From assembly GCF_000236905.1 (NCBI RefSeq), contig NC_016533.1, forward strand, positions 62,001 through 126,000: DNA of 64,000 nucleotides, read 5' to 3'. The position numbers and the translations under genes were made by a program. This document shows positions 1 to 10,536 of this stretch, piece by piece. The notes beneath the pieces are model-generated. The model was not told the DNA's origin and did no database searches. It saw only the letters and a program-made list of their open reading frames with translations. Source of the DNA: Tetrapisispora phaffii CBS 4417 (Eukaryota > Ascomycota > Saccharomycetes > Saccharomycetales > Saccharomycetaceae). Every line of letters begins with the position of its first letter. Within the stretch, counting starts at the first letter, position 1.

Positions 1-286
1 AATAAACTATAATTGGTACGTTTATTAACAATCAAATGTAAATAATACCACAATATATAACTTTACTACTATATAAATATCATGTAAATATATTCAATGA
101 AAATTATCTTTAGTTATAATCGCACTTTTATTAATTATATACACACCAATTTACAAAGTCTGCATAGCAAATTCGAAACAGATTATATATTAATAAGTTA
201 TATTTACACGGCATGGTTGTCTTGGTTTTAAGACCATCAAAACTTATTCTGCATAATTAATATTAGCAACCGCTTCAGAAATGATG
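1..286. other. Sequence downstream of CYC3
   Basis: AT-rich DNA with no ORF or RNA gene recognised; it includes the presumed CYC3 3' processing region. Confidence 0.4.
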
Positions 287-1147
287 CTATCTTTTACTTG
301 CGAAATATCTGTCCATTATATCTTTGGTGTAATGTACTAGACGATCTTTTGAATTTGTAAAATTATCTAGAGCTGGTCTAATATCAAGATTGAAAGTAGG
401 AAGACCGTCGTCATCATCAGGACCTCCATAAAAATCAATCACATAACGAACTTCTCTCAGACCTGGATGCTCCTTATCTGTGGAAGTTGGATCTGCTCTC
501 AAAACCACCCAATCGTGTCTGTCAAAAGGAGGGTCCGAAGAGAAATAGTTTGGAAACAGCTTCCCTAGTGTATTATAAAATTTGGCTCTTGGACTCATTT
601 CATTTGGTTTCCCTTGGAACCTCAATAGTTTGGGTTCGACATTGGTCTGATCTGTGTAAGGTTTCTCCCATTTTAAAACCTCTTGCCAACAACCCTCATT
701 CAGAAAATTATGAACAAATACCATCGATTCGACAGCATCTTCTGGAATTTCCTCCCCGGTATTTGGATCGATCTTTCCCTTTCTTATCATTGCATTATAC
801 ATCTGTTGTGGAGAAGGATATTCCCAAAATTCAGTGGAATCAGAACCTTTAGGAATCGAAGACACTGTTCTTTCCTGTGGCAAATCCAACTTCTGACCTT
901 CTTGTTTACCAACTGGAAGAGCCTTTGGTATATGATTTAATGGATTCATCCCGGTTGCAGTATCGTTTTTACTATCGTGCATTACTGGACAGGCAGGCAT
1001 ATCGTTTTTAGGAGAAGTATGCATAACAGTGCATGCCGACTCATCATTAACCTTCTTAGTAACATGATTAACTGGACAAGCAGATGCCTCTGACTTAGAA
1101 CTAGACCTACTTTCAGTTTCAATTGTAGTTGCCCAAAAGTATCCCAT
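287..1147 (-). CDS. CYC3: Holocytochrome c synthase (cytochrome c haem lyase)
   Basis: The enzyme attaches haem covalently to apocytochrome c in the mitochondrial intermembrane space. The product is 286 aa, against about 269 aa in S. cerevisiae. It starts MGYFWA, matching the family N-terminus MGWFWA, so I use the ATG at 1147; the open frame runs 27 codons further upstream, but that part has no family match. Three haem-regulatory Cys-Pro-Val-type motifs lie near residues 24, 39 and 53 (CPV, CTV, CPV). The family core follows, with EFWEYPSPQQMYNAM, a VHNFLNEGCWQEV block, FDRHDW and DFYGGPDD. It is divergent from SOG2, with a 453-bp shared promoter. CYT2, the cytochrome c1 lyase, is the alternative, but the sequence resembles CYC3 much more closely. 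Confidence 0.95.
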   Translation of the reverse strand: MGYFWATTIETESRSSSKSEASACPVNHVTKKVNDESACTVMHTSPKNDMPACPVMHDSKNDTATGMNPLNHIPKALPVGKQEGQKLDLPQERTVSSIPKGSDSTEFWEYPSPQQMYNAMIRKGKIDPNTGEEIPEDAVESMVFVHNFLNEGCWQEVLKWEKPYTDQTNVEPKLLRFQGKPNEMSPRAKFYNTLGKLFPNYFSSDPPFDRHDWVVLRADPTSTDKEHPGLREVRYVIDFYGGPDDDDGLPTFNLDIRPALDNFTNSKDRLVHYTKDIMDRYFASKR

Positions 1148-1600
1148 CGTGTAACGAAAACTTATTGATTTTTTTCCCACTTTACCACTAACTTTGAATC
1201 TCTTGTAAAACGACAATAGCAGATTCAATAAACCAACCTCCTTTTTAACTTCTGTTTAGGTAACCTTTAAAGATTCTCCTAATTGTCCCTGTCAGATTTG
1301 TATTGTCTTTTATTTGATGTCTTGATTTTTCACTACGTCGGGGCTCTTCATCATCGAAAAGTGAATATAAAAATATCAAACTTTAACTGATTCGATTATA
1401 TTTACAATGCAGCTTTTATTCAGTGTAAGCTGTGTATTTTGTTTTAGATCAAGGCGGTCAATAAAATAGAAGACACTTTGATATTTGAGAGGTAGAAAAA
1501 TAACTTTTATTGGAATTTGCAGCTTTTTTAGTTCGTTTTATATTGCGCAATATCAATTTGTTAAGATTAGACAATTTCCATCTCCATTGAGCTATCAACC
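1148..1600. other. Divergent CYC3/SOG2 intergenic region
   Basis: AT-rich spacer of 453 bp between two divergent starts. It must hold both promoters. I see no RNA gene or repeat in it and do not assign particular factor sites. Confidence 0.5.
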
Positions 1601-4156
1601 ATGCAGGGAGCTTCTAGTGTCAACGAACCAGCCTCGAGCAGTTTTATGGAGAGCGTTGAATCCACTCGTGCTAAAGATCAAATGAATTTGACGTTGTTGA
1701 TTAAGAATGAGTTGAGTAAACAGGATTCCACAAATTCGACGTTGAAACTGATCGATTTGAATATAACGTCTATTTCAGTTACAGATGTCGAGTTATTAAA
1801 TAGTGTGAACGTAGAGAGGCTATCTTTGAGGAAGAACAGACTGATTTCCTTGCCTTCAAAGTTCTGCAATTCGAAAAGCTTACGATACTTAGATTTGAAT
1901 GGCAATATGTTTAGAGATATACCTAGTATTTTGATGCAGTGCCCACAATTAGAGATTTTGGATCTCTCTTCTAACAATATAGAAACGCTCCCACATGATA
2001 TTTCCAAATTATGGTCAAAAAACTTGAAAGTACTTTCTCTAAAGAATAATAATTTGACGTCAATATTTGATTTTGCACCAATTGTAAAGTTAGAGAATTT
2101 GAGTATCCTTGAAATTGAGGGCAATCTGATTCCGAAAGATGAGTTAGAGCTTGTGAAAAAATATACACCAATGTCATCAGATTTATCGAAAGAGGAATAT
2201 TGGGCAATCGCTCTACGAAGATATTTAAAAGATAACTTTATTGAAAACCATACCAGTCATTACCAATATAACGAATCAAACCCTTCACATGGTAATGTGA
2301 ACAAAATTACAAGAGCTGCAAAGAGAATGGGCTTTATTAACACCCTATCGCCTAGTAATTCTACACTAGTAGATAATTCAGATACACTTACTCCAGCTGC
2401 ATCTTCGAATACATCTATAAATAATTCGGATAATGATCCATTATTTGCATCTACTCCAACAACAACTAAATTTTCGGCATCTTCAACAACTAGTACTTCG
2501 AATGGTAACCAGCTGGCAGAAACTCATATAAATAAAGAATCTGATAATCAATCTCATAACGAATTATACAATCATACGAAATATAATGACTATTTTAAAA
2601 GACTTTCAGTTCTTCAAGAAGAAGTTCCTGTTAATAATGAGGTGTCTGTAGGACATGATGAAATAGTGATGATGGGTAGAAAATTATTATTCAGTTTCTC
2701 TGAATGTCAACAAAATGTAAGAAAGATTACCTCATTTTGTAAAGAAAAGTCTGTTGCAGTCGAAGTTGTTTCACTTCTATATTCTGTAAGGTCAGAGATT
2801 GATAATCTGGTAGAAATATTAGAAAAATCAGAAGAGTATGATCCAGCCAGCGATAGGGCTTTATTAAAACTATGTTTGAAAATCAATGACATCTTCAAAC
2901 TAATATTCGGATTACTTTTAAAAAACTTCGACATTTTTTTTAAGTCTGATGATTTATGTTTTATTAGAATGTTCTACATGACAATGATTACATCTTATAG
3001 TGAAATTTACAATGCATGGTGTTTTATTTCGCCAGAGAAATTAAACACACCTAAGAATATACCACATCTGCATAACTTCCCCCATGGAAATCTGAATAGT
3101 ATATCTACAACGAGCATTTCTGATCAGAATGGCAAAGGTTTATCCAGGACAAGAAGCAACACTATACAAGTAAGACTGCCAGCGCTGAAAAATTCAATTT
3201 CAACTCCCACTATGCACACTCAACCTACTTCCGCTTCTACTACTGGGTCGCCTGCAGTTCAATTAAATGCTTCTAATTCAGCATATCTATCATCATCAGG
3301 TGTACTGAATAGTAATAGAACACCGGGTACACTATCGTCTTCAATGTCTCAGATATCTATGCCAGAGAAACTACCTGAATACATCAGTAAACAGTCATCG
3401 CCACACATAAAATTAGTTACTGATGATGAGAAAGTACCCGAAGGGAACGTGATAGAATTTGAAACAACATCAACCGATATATCTAATCAGCTCGCATCTA
3501 CAGCATATACACCTTTAGTGTCATCCAAACCTAAACCTGGCCCTGCGTCACTGAACATTTCTACAACTGCTGTAGGTAACCCAACTACAAATATGCCTCC
3601 CATTCCACCAACACCAACAGCTGCTAGTCTTATCGATACAGATATTGATGCGCAATTACATAAAACATTATTAACAGTCGTTCGTATGGTATCAGTAGTT
3701 TACGATCAATTGACTGCTGCTATATCACAAACTGCACTCGCTGGTTCGCAAGGATCTCAAGATATTACAGAATCACTGACTAATAAAATCCACGATTTAG
3801 CTACAACATGCCGTCAATCCATGGAATTATCTAAAGTTTTAAACGCAAGACTAAATGCTTTAAGTTCTACAGATAATTTAATATCCCAGAAATATTCCAA
3901 TAATAATGAGAAATATATTACATGGGAAAACATTAATGCATTTTTAAAATCTATTATTTCTATTTTAGCCAGCACTAAAGTGGTGATGGCTGAAATGCCA
4001 ATATTGAACGAAATCCGTCCAAATTTAGCATCATTAGCTAAAATTACAAAAGATGTTACTGTAATTCTGGATTTAAGTACTTACAAATCAGTATCTTTAA
4101 TGAATGTTCCTTCATCGTCACAACCACAGACACAAATACAGACACAACCTAATTAA
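1601..4156 (+). CDS. SOG2: Leucine-rich-repeat protein of the RAM pathway
   Basis: Sog2 belongs to the RAM network with the Cbk1 kinase, which controls cell separation, polarity and Ace2-dependent transcription. The product is 851 aa, near the 791 aa of S. cerevisiae. Leucine-rich repeats occupy roughly residues 70-178, with the repeated pattern LxxLxLxxNxLxxLP (for example LRYLDLNGN and LEILDLSSN). A long low-complexity Ser/Thr/Asn region follows, then a conserved helical C-terminal part from about residue 680. The ATG at 1601 follows an in-frame AT-rich leader and is the first plausible start. It is convergent with TFB6, as in the S. cerevisiae neighbourhood YOR353C-YOR352W. The 3' end carries a short CAGACACAA-type repeat encoding a Gln/Thr tail. 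Confidence 0.9.
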   Translation: MQGASSVNEPASSSFMESVESTRAKDQMNLTLLIKNELSKQDSTNSTLKLIDLNITSISVTDVELLNSVNVERLSLRKNRLISLPSKFCNSKSLRYLDLNGNMFRDIPSILMQCPQLEILDLSSNNIETLPHDISKLWSKNLKVLSLKNNNLTSIFDFAPIVKLENLSILEIEGNLIPKDELELVKKYTPMSSDLSKEEYWAIALRRYLKDNFIENHTSHYQYNESNPSHGNVNKITRAAKRMGFINTLSPSNSTLVDNSDTLTPAASSNTSINNSDNDPLFASTPTTTKFSASSTTSTSNGNQLAETHINKESDNQSHNELYNHTKYNDYFKRLSVLQEEVPVNNEVSVGHDEIVMMGRKLLFSFSECQQNVRKITSFCKEKSVAVEVVSLLYSVRSEIDNLVEILEKSEEYDPASDRALLKLCLKINDIFKLIFGLLLKNFDIFFKSDDLCFIRMFYMTMITSYSEIYNAWCFISPEKLNTPKNIPHLHNFPHGNLNSISTTSISDQNGKGLSRTRSNTIQVRLPALKNSISTPTMHTQPTSASTTGSPAVQLNASNSAYLSSSGVLNSNRTPGTLSSSMSQISMPEKLPEYISKQSSPHIKLVTDDEKVPEGNVIEFETTSTDISNQLASTAYTPLVSSKPKPGPASLNISTTAVGNPTTNMPPIPPTPTAASLIDTDIDAQLHKTLLTVVRMVSVVYDQLTAAISQTALAGSQGSQDITESLTNKIHDLATTCRQSMELSKVLNARLNALSSTDNLISQKYSNNNEKYITWENINAFLKSIISILASTKVVMAEMPILNEIRPNLASLAKITKDVTVILDLSTYKSVSLMNVPSSSQPQTQIQTQPN

Positions 4157-4361
4157 GTTGAATATGATTCTGGATGACAACTTTAAATAAGTTTTTAGTT
4201 TGATATAGTATATCATATTTTATATTGCTATTTTAATAAAGTAAACATCAATTAGCTTCTCATAAATCGTTTCCACATGTCTAATGAAATAAGTTTCTAT
4301 AACACATATTTTGCTAATTAAATGCTATTGATTTAAAATCATTACAATCATTAATATACAA

Positions 4362-5294
4362 TTATGTAGCACATCTTTCTAAGCTTTCTAAATATATTTT
4401 ACTTAATTCGAAATGGTATCCTTGAATATTTTGAGTTTCAAAATATGTTGGAAGTTTCATTCTTGTTCTTTCCGCTATACCACAGAGCCTTACAGCATCG
4501 GTACCTGTCATTTTTACTTTACCTGGAATTGTCCCATCTATTATTCTTGCAAAAATCTTGTCCAATATGAACAATAACTTGAATAATTTAGAAACTGTTG
4601 AGGTTTTTTCGTCTAATGACAATTCCGTAAGGTCAAACTTTTCAGTAAATTCTAATAAATCATCGGCGATTCTTAATAAATATGACGTTTGACCGAACGA
4701 CCTTGCTCTATCGACTGGCAAGCTCGCATTTTTCATGTTGAACTCCTTTTCAAATAAGTATAGATCTTGTTTTAATAAGTAGTCAGAGTTTGGTATTCCC
4801 TCAACAGAATACCAAATAAAGTCTGTGAATGATTTCAAGTCTTTTAGTAGACTTTCTAAATTCTCGTAACCTGACATGTTATAATTCAAGCCTCTTGATT
4901 GAACAAATTTACGTTGGATTGACATTAGTTTCTCATCACAATAAGTGATAAACTTCGACTGTTGTGAAAGTGATAACCTTCTTGTTGGAATACCCGATGA
5001 AGTTGGATTGACTTGTGAAACCATATTAGTTTGAGACGAAAACGGCGAACCTATGTCTATACGCGGTTTAAAATCATCAACATCGTCCGATATATCTTCA
5101 TCTAGGACCGAAGCTGCTCTTTTGTTATCAGGACTTTCTGAATATCCATCCTGGCTCATATCTATATCTCCGTTATCGTTCAACTCAGGGTTCAAATCCA
5201 ACTCGTCGATCTCACTTTCATCTATTTCTTTTAGTCTATCTAATCGAGATAGTTCATCTGGGTTGCAATGCAAAGGTGTATCCGGTAATGACAT
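4362..5294 (-). CDS. TFB6: TFIIH-associated subunit Tfb6
   Basis: In S. cerevisiae Tfb6 (YOR352W) helps release the Ssl2 helicase from TFIIH after initiation. The product is 310 aa, against 343 aa in S. cerevisiae. An acidic N-terminal region (many Asp/Glu, residues about 15-75) is followed by a helical domain from about residue 110 containing a block that begins RRLSLSQQSKFITYCDEKL. The call rests on overall resemblance and on position between SOG2 and MEK1, as in S. cerevisiae (YOR353C-YOR352W-YOR351C). No catalytic motif is expected. Confidence 0.85.
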   Translation of the reverse strand: MSLPDTPLHCNPDELSRLDRLKEIDESEIDELDLNPELNDNGDIDMSQDGYSESPDNKRAASVLDEDISDDVDDFKPRIDIGSPFSSQTNMVSQVNPTSSGIPTRRLSLSQQSKFITYCDEKLMSIQRKFVQSRGLNYNMSGYENLESLLKDLKSFTDFIWYSVEGIPNSDYLLKQDLYLFEKEFNMKNASLPVDRARSFGQTSYLLRIADDLLEFTEKFDLTELSLDEKTSTVSKLFKLLFILDKIFARIIDGTIPGKVKMTGTDAVRLCGIAERTRMKLPTYFETQNIQGYHFELSKIYLESLERCAT

Positions 5295-5513
5295 CGTTAT
5301 TATCTTCTATGTCTGATGTTTTTAAGTTGTTAAATCTGTTACTAATCTTTTTTCTGTTACTTAATTATTCTCTTAACTAAAAGCTAATCAAATAAGTAAT
5401 GCAGTGGTGTTTAAGTGTTTTAAGTGTGTGTCTAACAGAAGGTTACGTACTATTCTCCTTCTTTTTACCGTCTTCACATATCAATGTGGTCAATAGATAG
5501 TTTGTTATATATT

Positions 5514-5942
5514 TCATATATTCAAATCCTTAATTTTGGAGCTTGCTGAAATTCTTTGTGAAGTTGCCTCTAATACTTTCCCGAAATATTGTAGCCCCGC
5601 AGTAATATAAAATAGGTAGTGGATAGATGGGTGATCAGAACCCCATCCTCTGAAGTTTGGTAAATAACAGTACATCGTTGATACGAATCGGATTATTGTT
5701 TCTATTTCAGTGTCTTGCCAGTAGAATGTAATTGTTTGACTGTGGCTGACAAGTGTCAAAAGTCTCAGTTCAGCGGAGTTCCTTAAGACGACATGTATAT
5801 CGTCCACTTGATAACTGTTCTTATAGCTAGGAACGACAAAGGAGGGAAACTGCTATGGCTATTCAATTTTCAACCCATTAAGCCTGGGGCATTTACTACT
5901 CCTTTATAATACATACTCTTGTGCTAGTTCTATAAATGCCAT
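5514..5942 (-). CDS. Doubtful small gene, possibly spliced
   Basis: An open frame on the minus strand, running from a stop codon at 5853-5855 down to 5514, reads protein-like (pieces such as SQTITFYWQDTEIETIIRF and NFRGWGSDHPSIHYLFY). It has no ATG of its own in a useful place. Upstream on the same strand there is an ATG at 5942 followed by eight codons (MAFIELAQ) and a consensus 5' splice site GTATGT at 5916-5911. A pyrimidine-rich stretch ending in TAG at 5827 would join the two parts in frame and give about 109 aa. I find no TACTAAC branch site, so the splice model is weak. I do not recognise the product. It could be a decayed gene or chance. Confidence 0.3.
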
Positions 5943-6152
5943 GGCGTCCTTATATCTCCCGCTCTAAACCACACATACGTGCCCAAGTATCTCCACATAT
6001 CCAATATAATTCAATTAAAACCAGCAGTCAATGGCAACTACCACAACCCTGGGTGTATGTATGTTCTCTTAAAGTAAGATTTAGAACCTCCTTATTCAGC
6101 AAGTCTATATATATCCGAAGTCGTGACAGTAAAGAAATTTAGTATTTAAGTG

Positions 6153-6163
6153 ACGGCGGCTAA
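6153..6163 (+). promoter_or_regulatory. URS1 (Ume6-binding) site upstream of MEK1
   Basis: The sequence ACGGCGGCTAA matches the URS1 consensus TCGGCGGCTA at nine of ten positions. It lies about 140 bp upstream of the MEK1 start. URS1 represses meiotic genes in mitosis and supports Ime1-dependent activation in meiosis, and MEK1 is an early meiotic gene. Confidence 0.75.
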
Positions 6164-6297
6164 TTTGTTTTCTGTTTAACTTTACTAATTAAGATTTGCC
6201 ACTTGGTGATATAAACTGAAGATACACATATAAAACAACTCATCTTATTGTTATTGTTGGTCTAGTTTCAGTATAGGAGAGCAACGACTGTTATAAG

Positions 6298-7650
6298 ATG
6301 TCTAAGATACTATTAGGTTACTTGGAGTTGGTCGTTGGACAATCAAATAGTTTACATGGTTATCCCAAGAGAATAAATATTTATAAACATTCCATTGTCA
6401 AAATAGGAAGAAATGAAGCTGAATGTGATTTTGTAATCGAAGATGCTTCGGTGTCTTCGATCCACTGTATAATTTGGTCGGTTTTGTTCGATGAACATAG
6501 CGTTCCAATGTTTTATCTCAAGGATTACTCATTGAATGGGACGATGATTAACGATCGAAAGCAACTGAAAAAAAAGTTTGCTTACATTTTATGTGATGGT
6601 GATCAGATTTTGGTTAATGATACTATCATAGTATTTCGACAAGTTTTCCAAAATTCTCCAATGAAAAGTTTAGAGTCTCTTGGGTTTCAAAAAAATATTA
6701 AAAACTGGGAAATTGCAAATAAAATTATTGGAATGGGAACGTTTGGTCATGTCATGGTTGCTTACAAGACAGACTACGATAGAAATAGTTTATCGTCGGA
6801 GAAAATTAGACAGAAAGAGAATTATGCAGTTAAGATAATAAAATTGAAACCAAATAAATTAGACAAAGAAGCCAAGATACTTTTGACCCTTGATCACCCA
6901 AATATCATTAAAGTTCATTTCACGTATTATGATTCTAGAGACAATTATTATATCTTTCAGGATTTAATAGCAGGTGGTGATTTATTTTCTTATCTTGCCA
7001 AAACGGATTGTCTGTCATCTATATCTGAAATGGAATCGTTAATAATTGTCTACCAGTTATTGAAAGCATTAAGTTATTTACATAGTAAAGGTGTGGCTCA
7101 TAGAGATTTAAAACTTGATAATATATTGATATCATCGCCGGAGACGGTTTATCCCAAGATTGTGCTTGCTGATTTCGGGATAGCAAAAAGGTTTGCTACA
7201 ACTGCAAACTCCAATACTAATAGGATGTTTACAATAGTAGGCACGCCAGAATATTGTGCACCCGAAGTGGGGTTTAAAAGTAGTAGTCATGGACAACCGA
7301 TACCTGTTGTTGCAACACCTGCGATGTTATCGACACAGCAATTTTGTAAGGGATATGATATGAAGTGTGACATGTGGTCACTAGGTGTCATTGCACATAT
7401 TATGTTAACGGGCATCTCTCCATTTTATGGCGACGGAAACGAAATGAATATAGTCAAATTATCGAGAATCGGGAAATTAAACTTCGAGTTAAAACAGTGG
7501 GGAGGTATATCAGTAGAGGCACAGAGTTTTGTTGCTAGTCTCTTACATGTTGATACAAAAGAAAGAATGGACAGTAAGCAATGCTTTGACCACCCTTGGA
7601 TTTTGAAACATATGGCTAAGTTAGAAAAAATATACAAAAAAAAATACTAG
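6298..7650 (+). CDS. MEK1: Meiosis-specific FHA-domain protein kinase
   Basis: Mek1 acts at the meiotic chromosome axis downstream of Hop1/Red1 and blocks sister-directed repair of double-strand breaks. The product is 450 aa, against 497 aa in S. cerevisiae. The FHA domain spans about residues 10-115, with GR at 37-38, SSIHCIIW at 53-60 and LNGT at 79-82. The kinase domain begins near 137 with glycine loop GMGTFG, catalytic Lys179 in YAVKIIK, HRDLKLDN at 268-275, DFG at 292-294 and GTPEYCAPE. All catalytic residues are present. The first ATG is used, with a URS1 site about 140 bp upstream. It is shorter than the S. cerevisiae protein at the C-terminus. Confidence 0.93.
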   Translation: MSKILLGYLELVVGQSNSLHGYPKRINIYKHSIVKIGRNEAECDFVIEDASVSSIHCIIWSVLFDEHSVPMFYLKDYSLNGTMINDRKQLKKKFAYILCDGDQILVNDTIIVFRQVFQNSPMKSLESLGFQKNIKNWEIANKIIGMGTFGHVMVAYKTDYDRNSLSSEKIRQKENYAVKIIKLKPNKLDKEAKILLTLDHPNIIKVHFTYYDSRDNYYIFQDLIAGGDLFSYLAKTDCLSSISEMESLIIVYQLLKALSYLHSKGVAHRDLKLDNILISSPETVYPKIVLADFGIAKRFATTANSNTNRMFTIVGTPEYCAPEVGFKSSSHGQPIPVVATPAMLSTQQFCKGYDMKCDMWSLGVIAHIMLTGISPFYGDGNEMNIVKLSRIGKLNFELKQWGGISVEAQSFVASLLHVDTKERMDSKQCFDHPWILKHMAKLEKIYKKKY

Positions 7651-10536
7651 CGCAATCTTAATATGTTGCAGACTGAGAACAATTTTTTCTTTTTGCAAGA
7701 GCTATTAACATCTATCAGATTGGGAGTTTTGTGAAGAATAAACTCTGAGAGGTGATTGTTTTGGGTCCTATCCTCATTCAAAGAGCAACAAGTGGGAAGA
7801 TAAATAAAAACTAACTATCGCCCCATGCCAGCAAGGCATAAAATAACTATCAAGAGTATGTACCTGTCGCTTCCTAGTTACTAAGATAAATAAAGAAAAT
7901 AAAGAAAAAATAGTCAGTTATTAGACCACGGATTAATAGATCTAAAATGGATATTATACACTGCACAGTTGTCGTATAGGTCATTGGAGTATTATCTGCA
8001 AACAGAAAGACAATTTAACAATTTGGAAATCCATGGCTTGTTCATCACTCCAAATTATAATAGCTGATTTGAAGTCGTCCTCAGTCACTGACATTCTATG
8101 AAGGCTAATAACCTAAGAAAGTTTATATTTGCCATCGTTTTTTTTCTATTGCTACCATTAGACCTAAAGTAACAAAATAATTGTTTCTTAACAAACAAAC
8201 TGGGGAAACTGTGATAACAATTGATGTTAACCCAGAAATGGAATGATTTCAGTAAAAGAGGACAAGTAACCTAATTAGGTCACTCGGTTGATAATGAACA
8301 AGAATACGGAGACGGAAGAAAAAATAACGGGAACCAAACTGCGTTATAGTAGTACTATTATAAATATTTTCACTACAAACTCTTCTTTAAAATATTATTA
8401 CCGCTTTGTTAGCAATAAAGGCTCTAGTTCCAAAAAACTACTACAAAAAATACGATTTCTAAAAAAACGAAAGTAAATAACTTTACAACTAGACACCACA
8501 CCACACAGACCCAATCATCTCTATCTCATTGGGGAGTTACTATAGCGTACCAAAATTTTACAAATAAATTCACACGGTATATGAGTGCTTTTGATTCATA
8601 TTAGTGATGCTATTGATTTCATTGAATATTTTGTAGATGTTAATCAACCACCGCAATTCTCATTATTTCACTTTTTTTAAACTCAGACACCAAATTGTTG
8701 TTGTTATAAACACCGATTCGTGGCTAGATTACCAAGTAACCAAGTTTCAAAAGCTAACTTCAATTTACCTTGAGACCTAGTTCCTCCGAATCTCATTGAA
8801 AGATAATGACATTTGTGGACTAGTTCATACGGTCTAGCCTGAATCTCAATTCTACAAATGTGTGATATTTGAAAGATATTTATTATCCGTGAACCTCAAA
8901 AAGTTCTTGTTGCCTGCCTGCACTGCCTTTCCTCTGAAAATTTTTTGTTTTTCGTTTTCCTTTCTGGAAATGTGTGTTTGTTTGGTATAGTAATAATAAC
9001 AATATCAAAGTAAGAATTCTATGATTTAAGTTATTGTCCAGCACACTTTGTCTGTATCAAAAACAGTAATCATCATGATACTAAGTATGCTACGAAGATG
9101 TCTTGGGTCTACTGTAGTGAGGTTCATAGATAAATTGGACCACCTTTTGAGATTATACGAAATATTGAATGTGGATAAAAGAAATTCCTAGTGTATAGCA
9201 ACTTTTTTGTGGGTATCTCGGTGAAGAGATATTAATGAAAAACCTCTACATAAAATAATCTATTATTGGTCTCCATTCATTAGCAACGATAACAGCAACA
9301 GCAACACCAGCAACAGCAACACCAGCAACAACAACAACAACAACAATAACATTTTGTTTTACGGTCGTTACTAGGTTAATTCACTGCTCCAAGATGAACT
9401 TCTCGAGCTTCCATCTCGATCTAGATGGCGCCTGCTTCCTAATTTGGCAATGCTGCTTTTTTTAAAATAAAAAAAGAAACAAAAATCTCTCTAACTGCAC
9501 CTCAAGGTCGGAAGCATCAGATTCAGCACAAGGAGGAAAGTTCCATTTTGGAGGGTATCCAAATCTGTAAATCGATTAAAGTTCATATTTCAATTCAAAT
9601 AATATTTCAAAAGCTGAGAATTATTGAAGAAGGGACTATTTGGGAACAAAATTAAATATCGAAAAAAAAATTTTCGAATGCGAAGAGATCGTGGTAGATC
9701 TTAAGATTGTTATGTTGTTTTCGGTGTCACAGATTGAGGGTTTTGCTCACCTCTATGTACTTTTCTCCATAGAATTCAGAGCGGTGTTTGAAGTTACTTA
9801 TGAGAATTTATTATGTACAAAAAAATTGATTAGATGATACTACATTTTGTGGTAATGGCAAGTAATATGATTGACATTTGAGCTTCCGTGTCAATACTAT
9901 TTTGTTTCTGAAGTTTATATGGGTGAATCTTTAGTTTGTCCATAGTTGCAGTCCAAGAGTAAGCTTAAAATGAGGACAACAAACAGTAAACATCCGGGAA
10001 TAGTAACTAATAGTTTTCTTCATGGTTACTAGAGTAGATTTTTAACATTAAAAGTCAATGCAAATCTTAGTCTGTTAAGCTAGAAATGGCTTGCTATTTT
10101 ACCATACCAAAATGTAATTATTTTCTTCTTTTAGCCTGAATTCCTAGGACAGAAGTGGCAATGGTCGGTCCTGTTAATCACCACCGATGGCACAACTTTC
10201 TATATGGTTAGTCTATGTTTCTTTGCTGTTGCAGAAATGTTTGTATATACCTATTCATGTTGTAACTTGGTAGCCGGTATGTTTCCATCTTTCATAAATG
10301 AAACTAAATCAATGTATATAAGGACATCGATTTTGAATGTTTCGTTTTTGAGCTTATAGCAGAATATCCTAATTTGTTTGTTGTTCTTATACATAATCAT
10401 TTAGTGAAATTTTACCTCCAATTTATTTTCTTTGAAGAAAAAAAGTCAGTCGTATTGCTGAGTGAAATAATATTTTTTGCTATATATCCATACATTGTTT
10501 AATGTTATATTAACTTAATAAGCTGCTACTGTTGAT
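7651..10536. other. Long gene-free region upstream of TYE7
   Basis: This 2.9-kb stretch holds no ORF that looks like a protein I know; the 62-aa and 65-aa frames at 8288 and 9640 are Lys/Ile-rich and unconvincing. It contains a CAA/CAGCAA microsatellite near 9288-9352 and several A and T runs. In S. cerevisiae MNE1, CIN1, PUT4, PYK2 and REV1 lie between MEK1 and TYE7, so the region may include decayed remains of lost duplicates plus an extended TYE7 promoter. I see no LTR or tRNA gene in it. Confidence 0.5.
9288..9352. repeat. CAA/CAGCAA trinucleotide microsatellite
   Basis: Runs of CAGCAA, CACCAGCAA and then about seven CAA/AAC units. It is non-coding here and lies about 1.2 kb upstream of TYE7. 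Confidence 0.85.

Noticed and set aside
5936..6142. 68-aa plus-strand ORF in the MEK1 upstream region
   Set aside because: Overlaps the promoter and reads as chance sequence; the opposite strand holds the only plausible coding signal.
8288..8476. 62-aa ORF between MEK1 and TYE7
   Set aside because: Lys/Ile/Ser-rich, AT-driven, with no family resemblance.
9640..9837. 65-aa ORF upstream of TYE7
   Set aside because: Begins at a non-ATG codon and looks like chance AT-rich coding; no family match.
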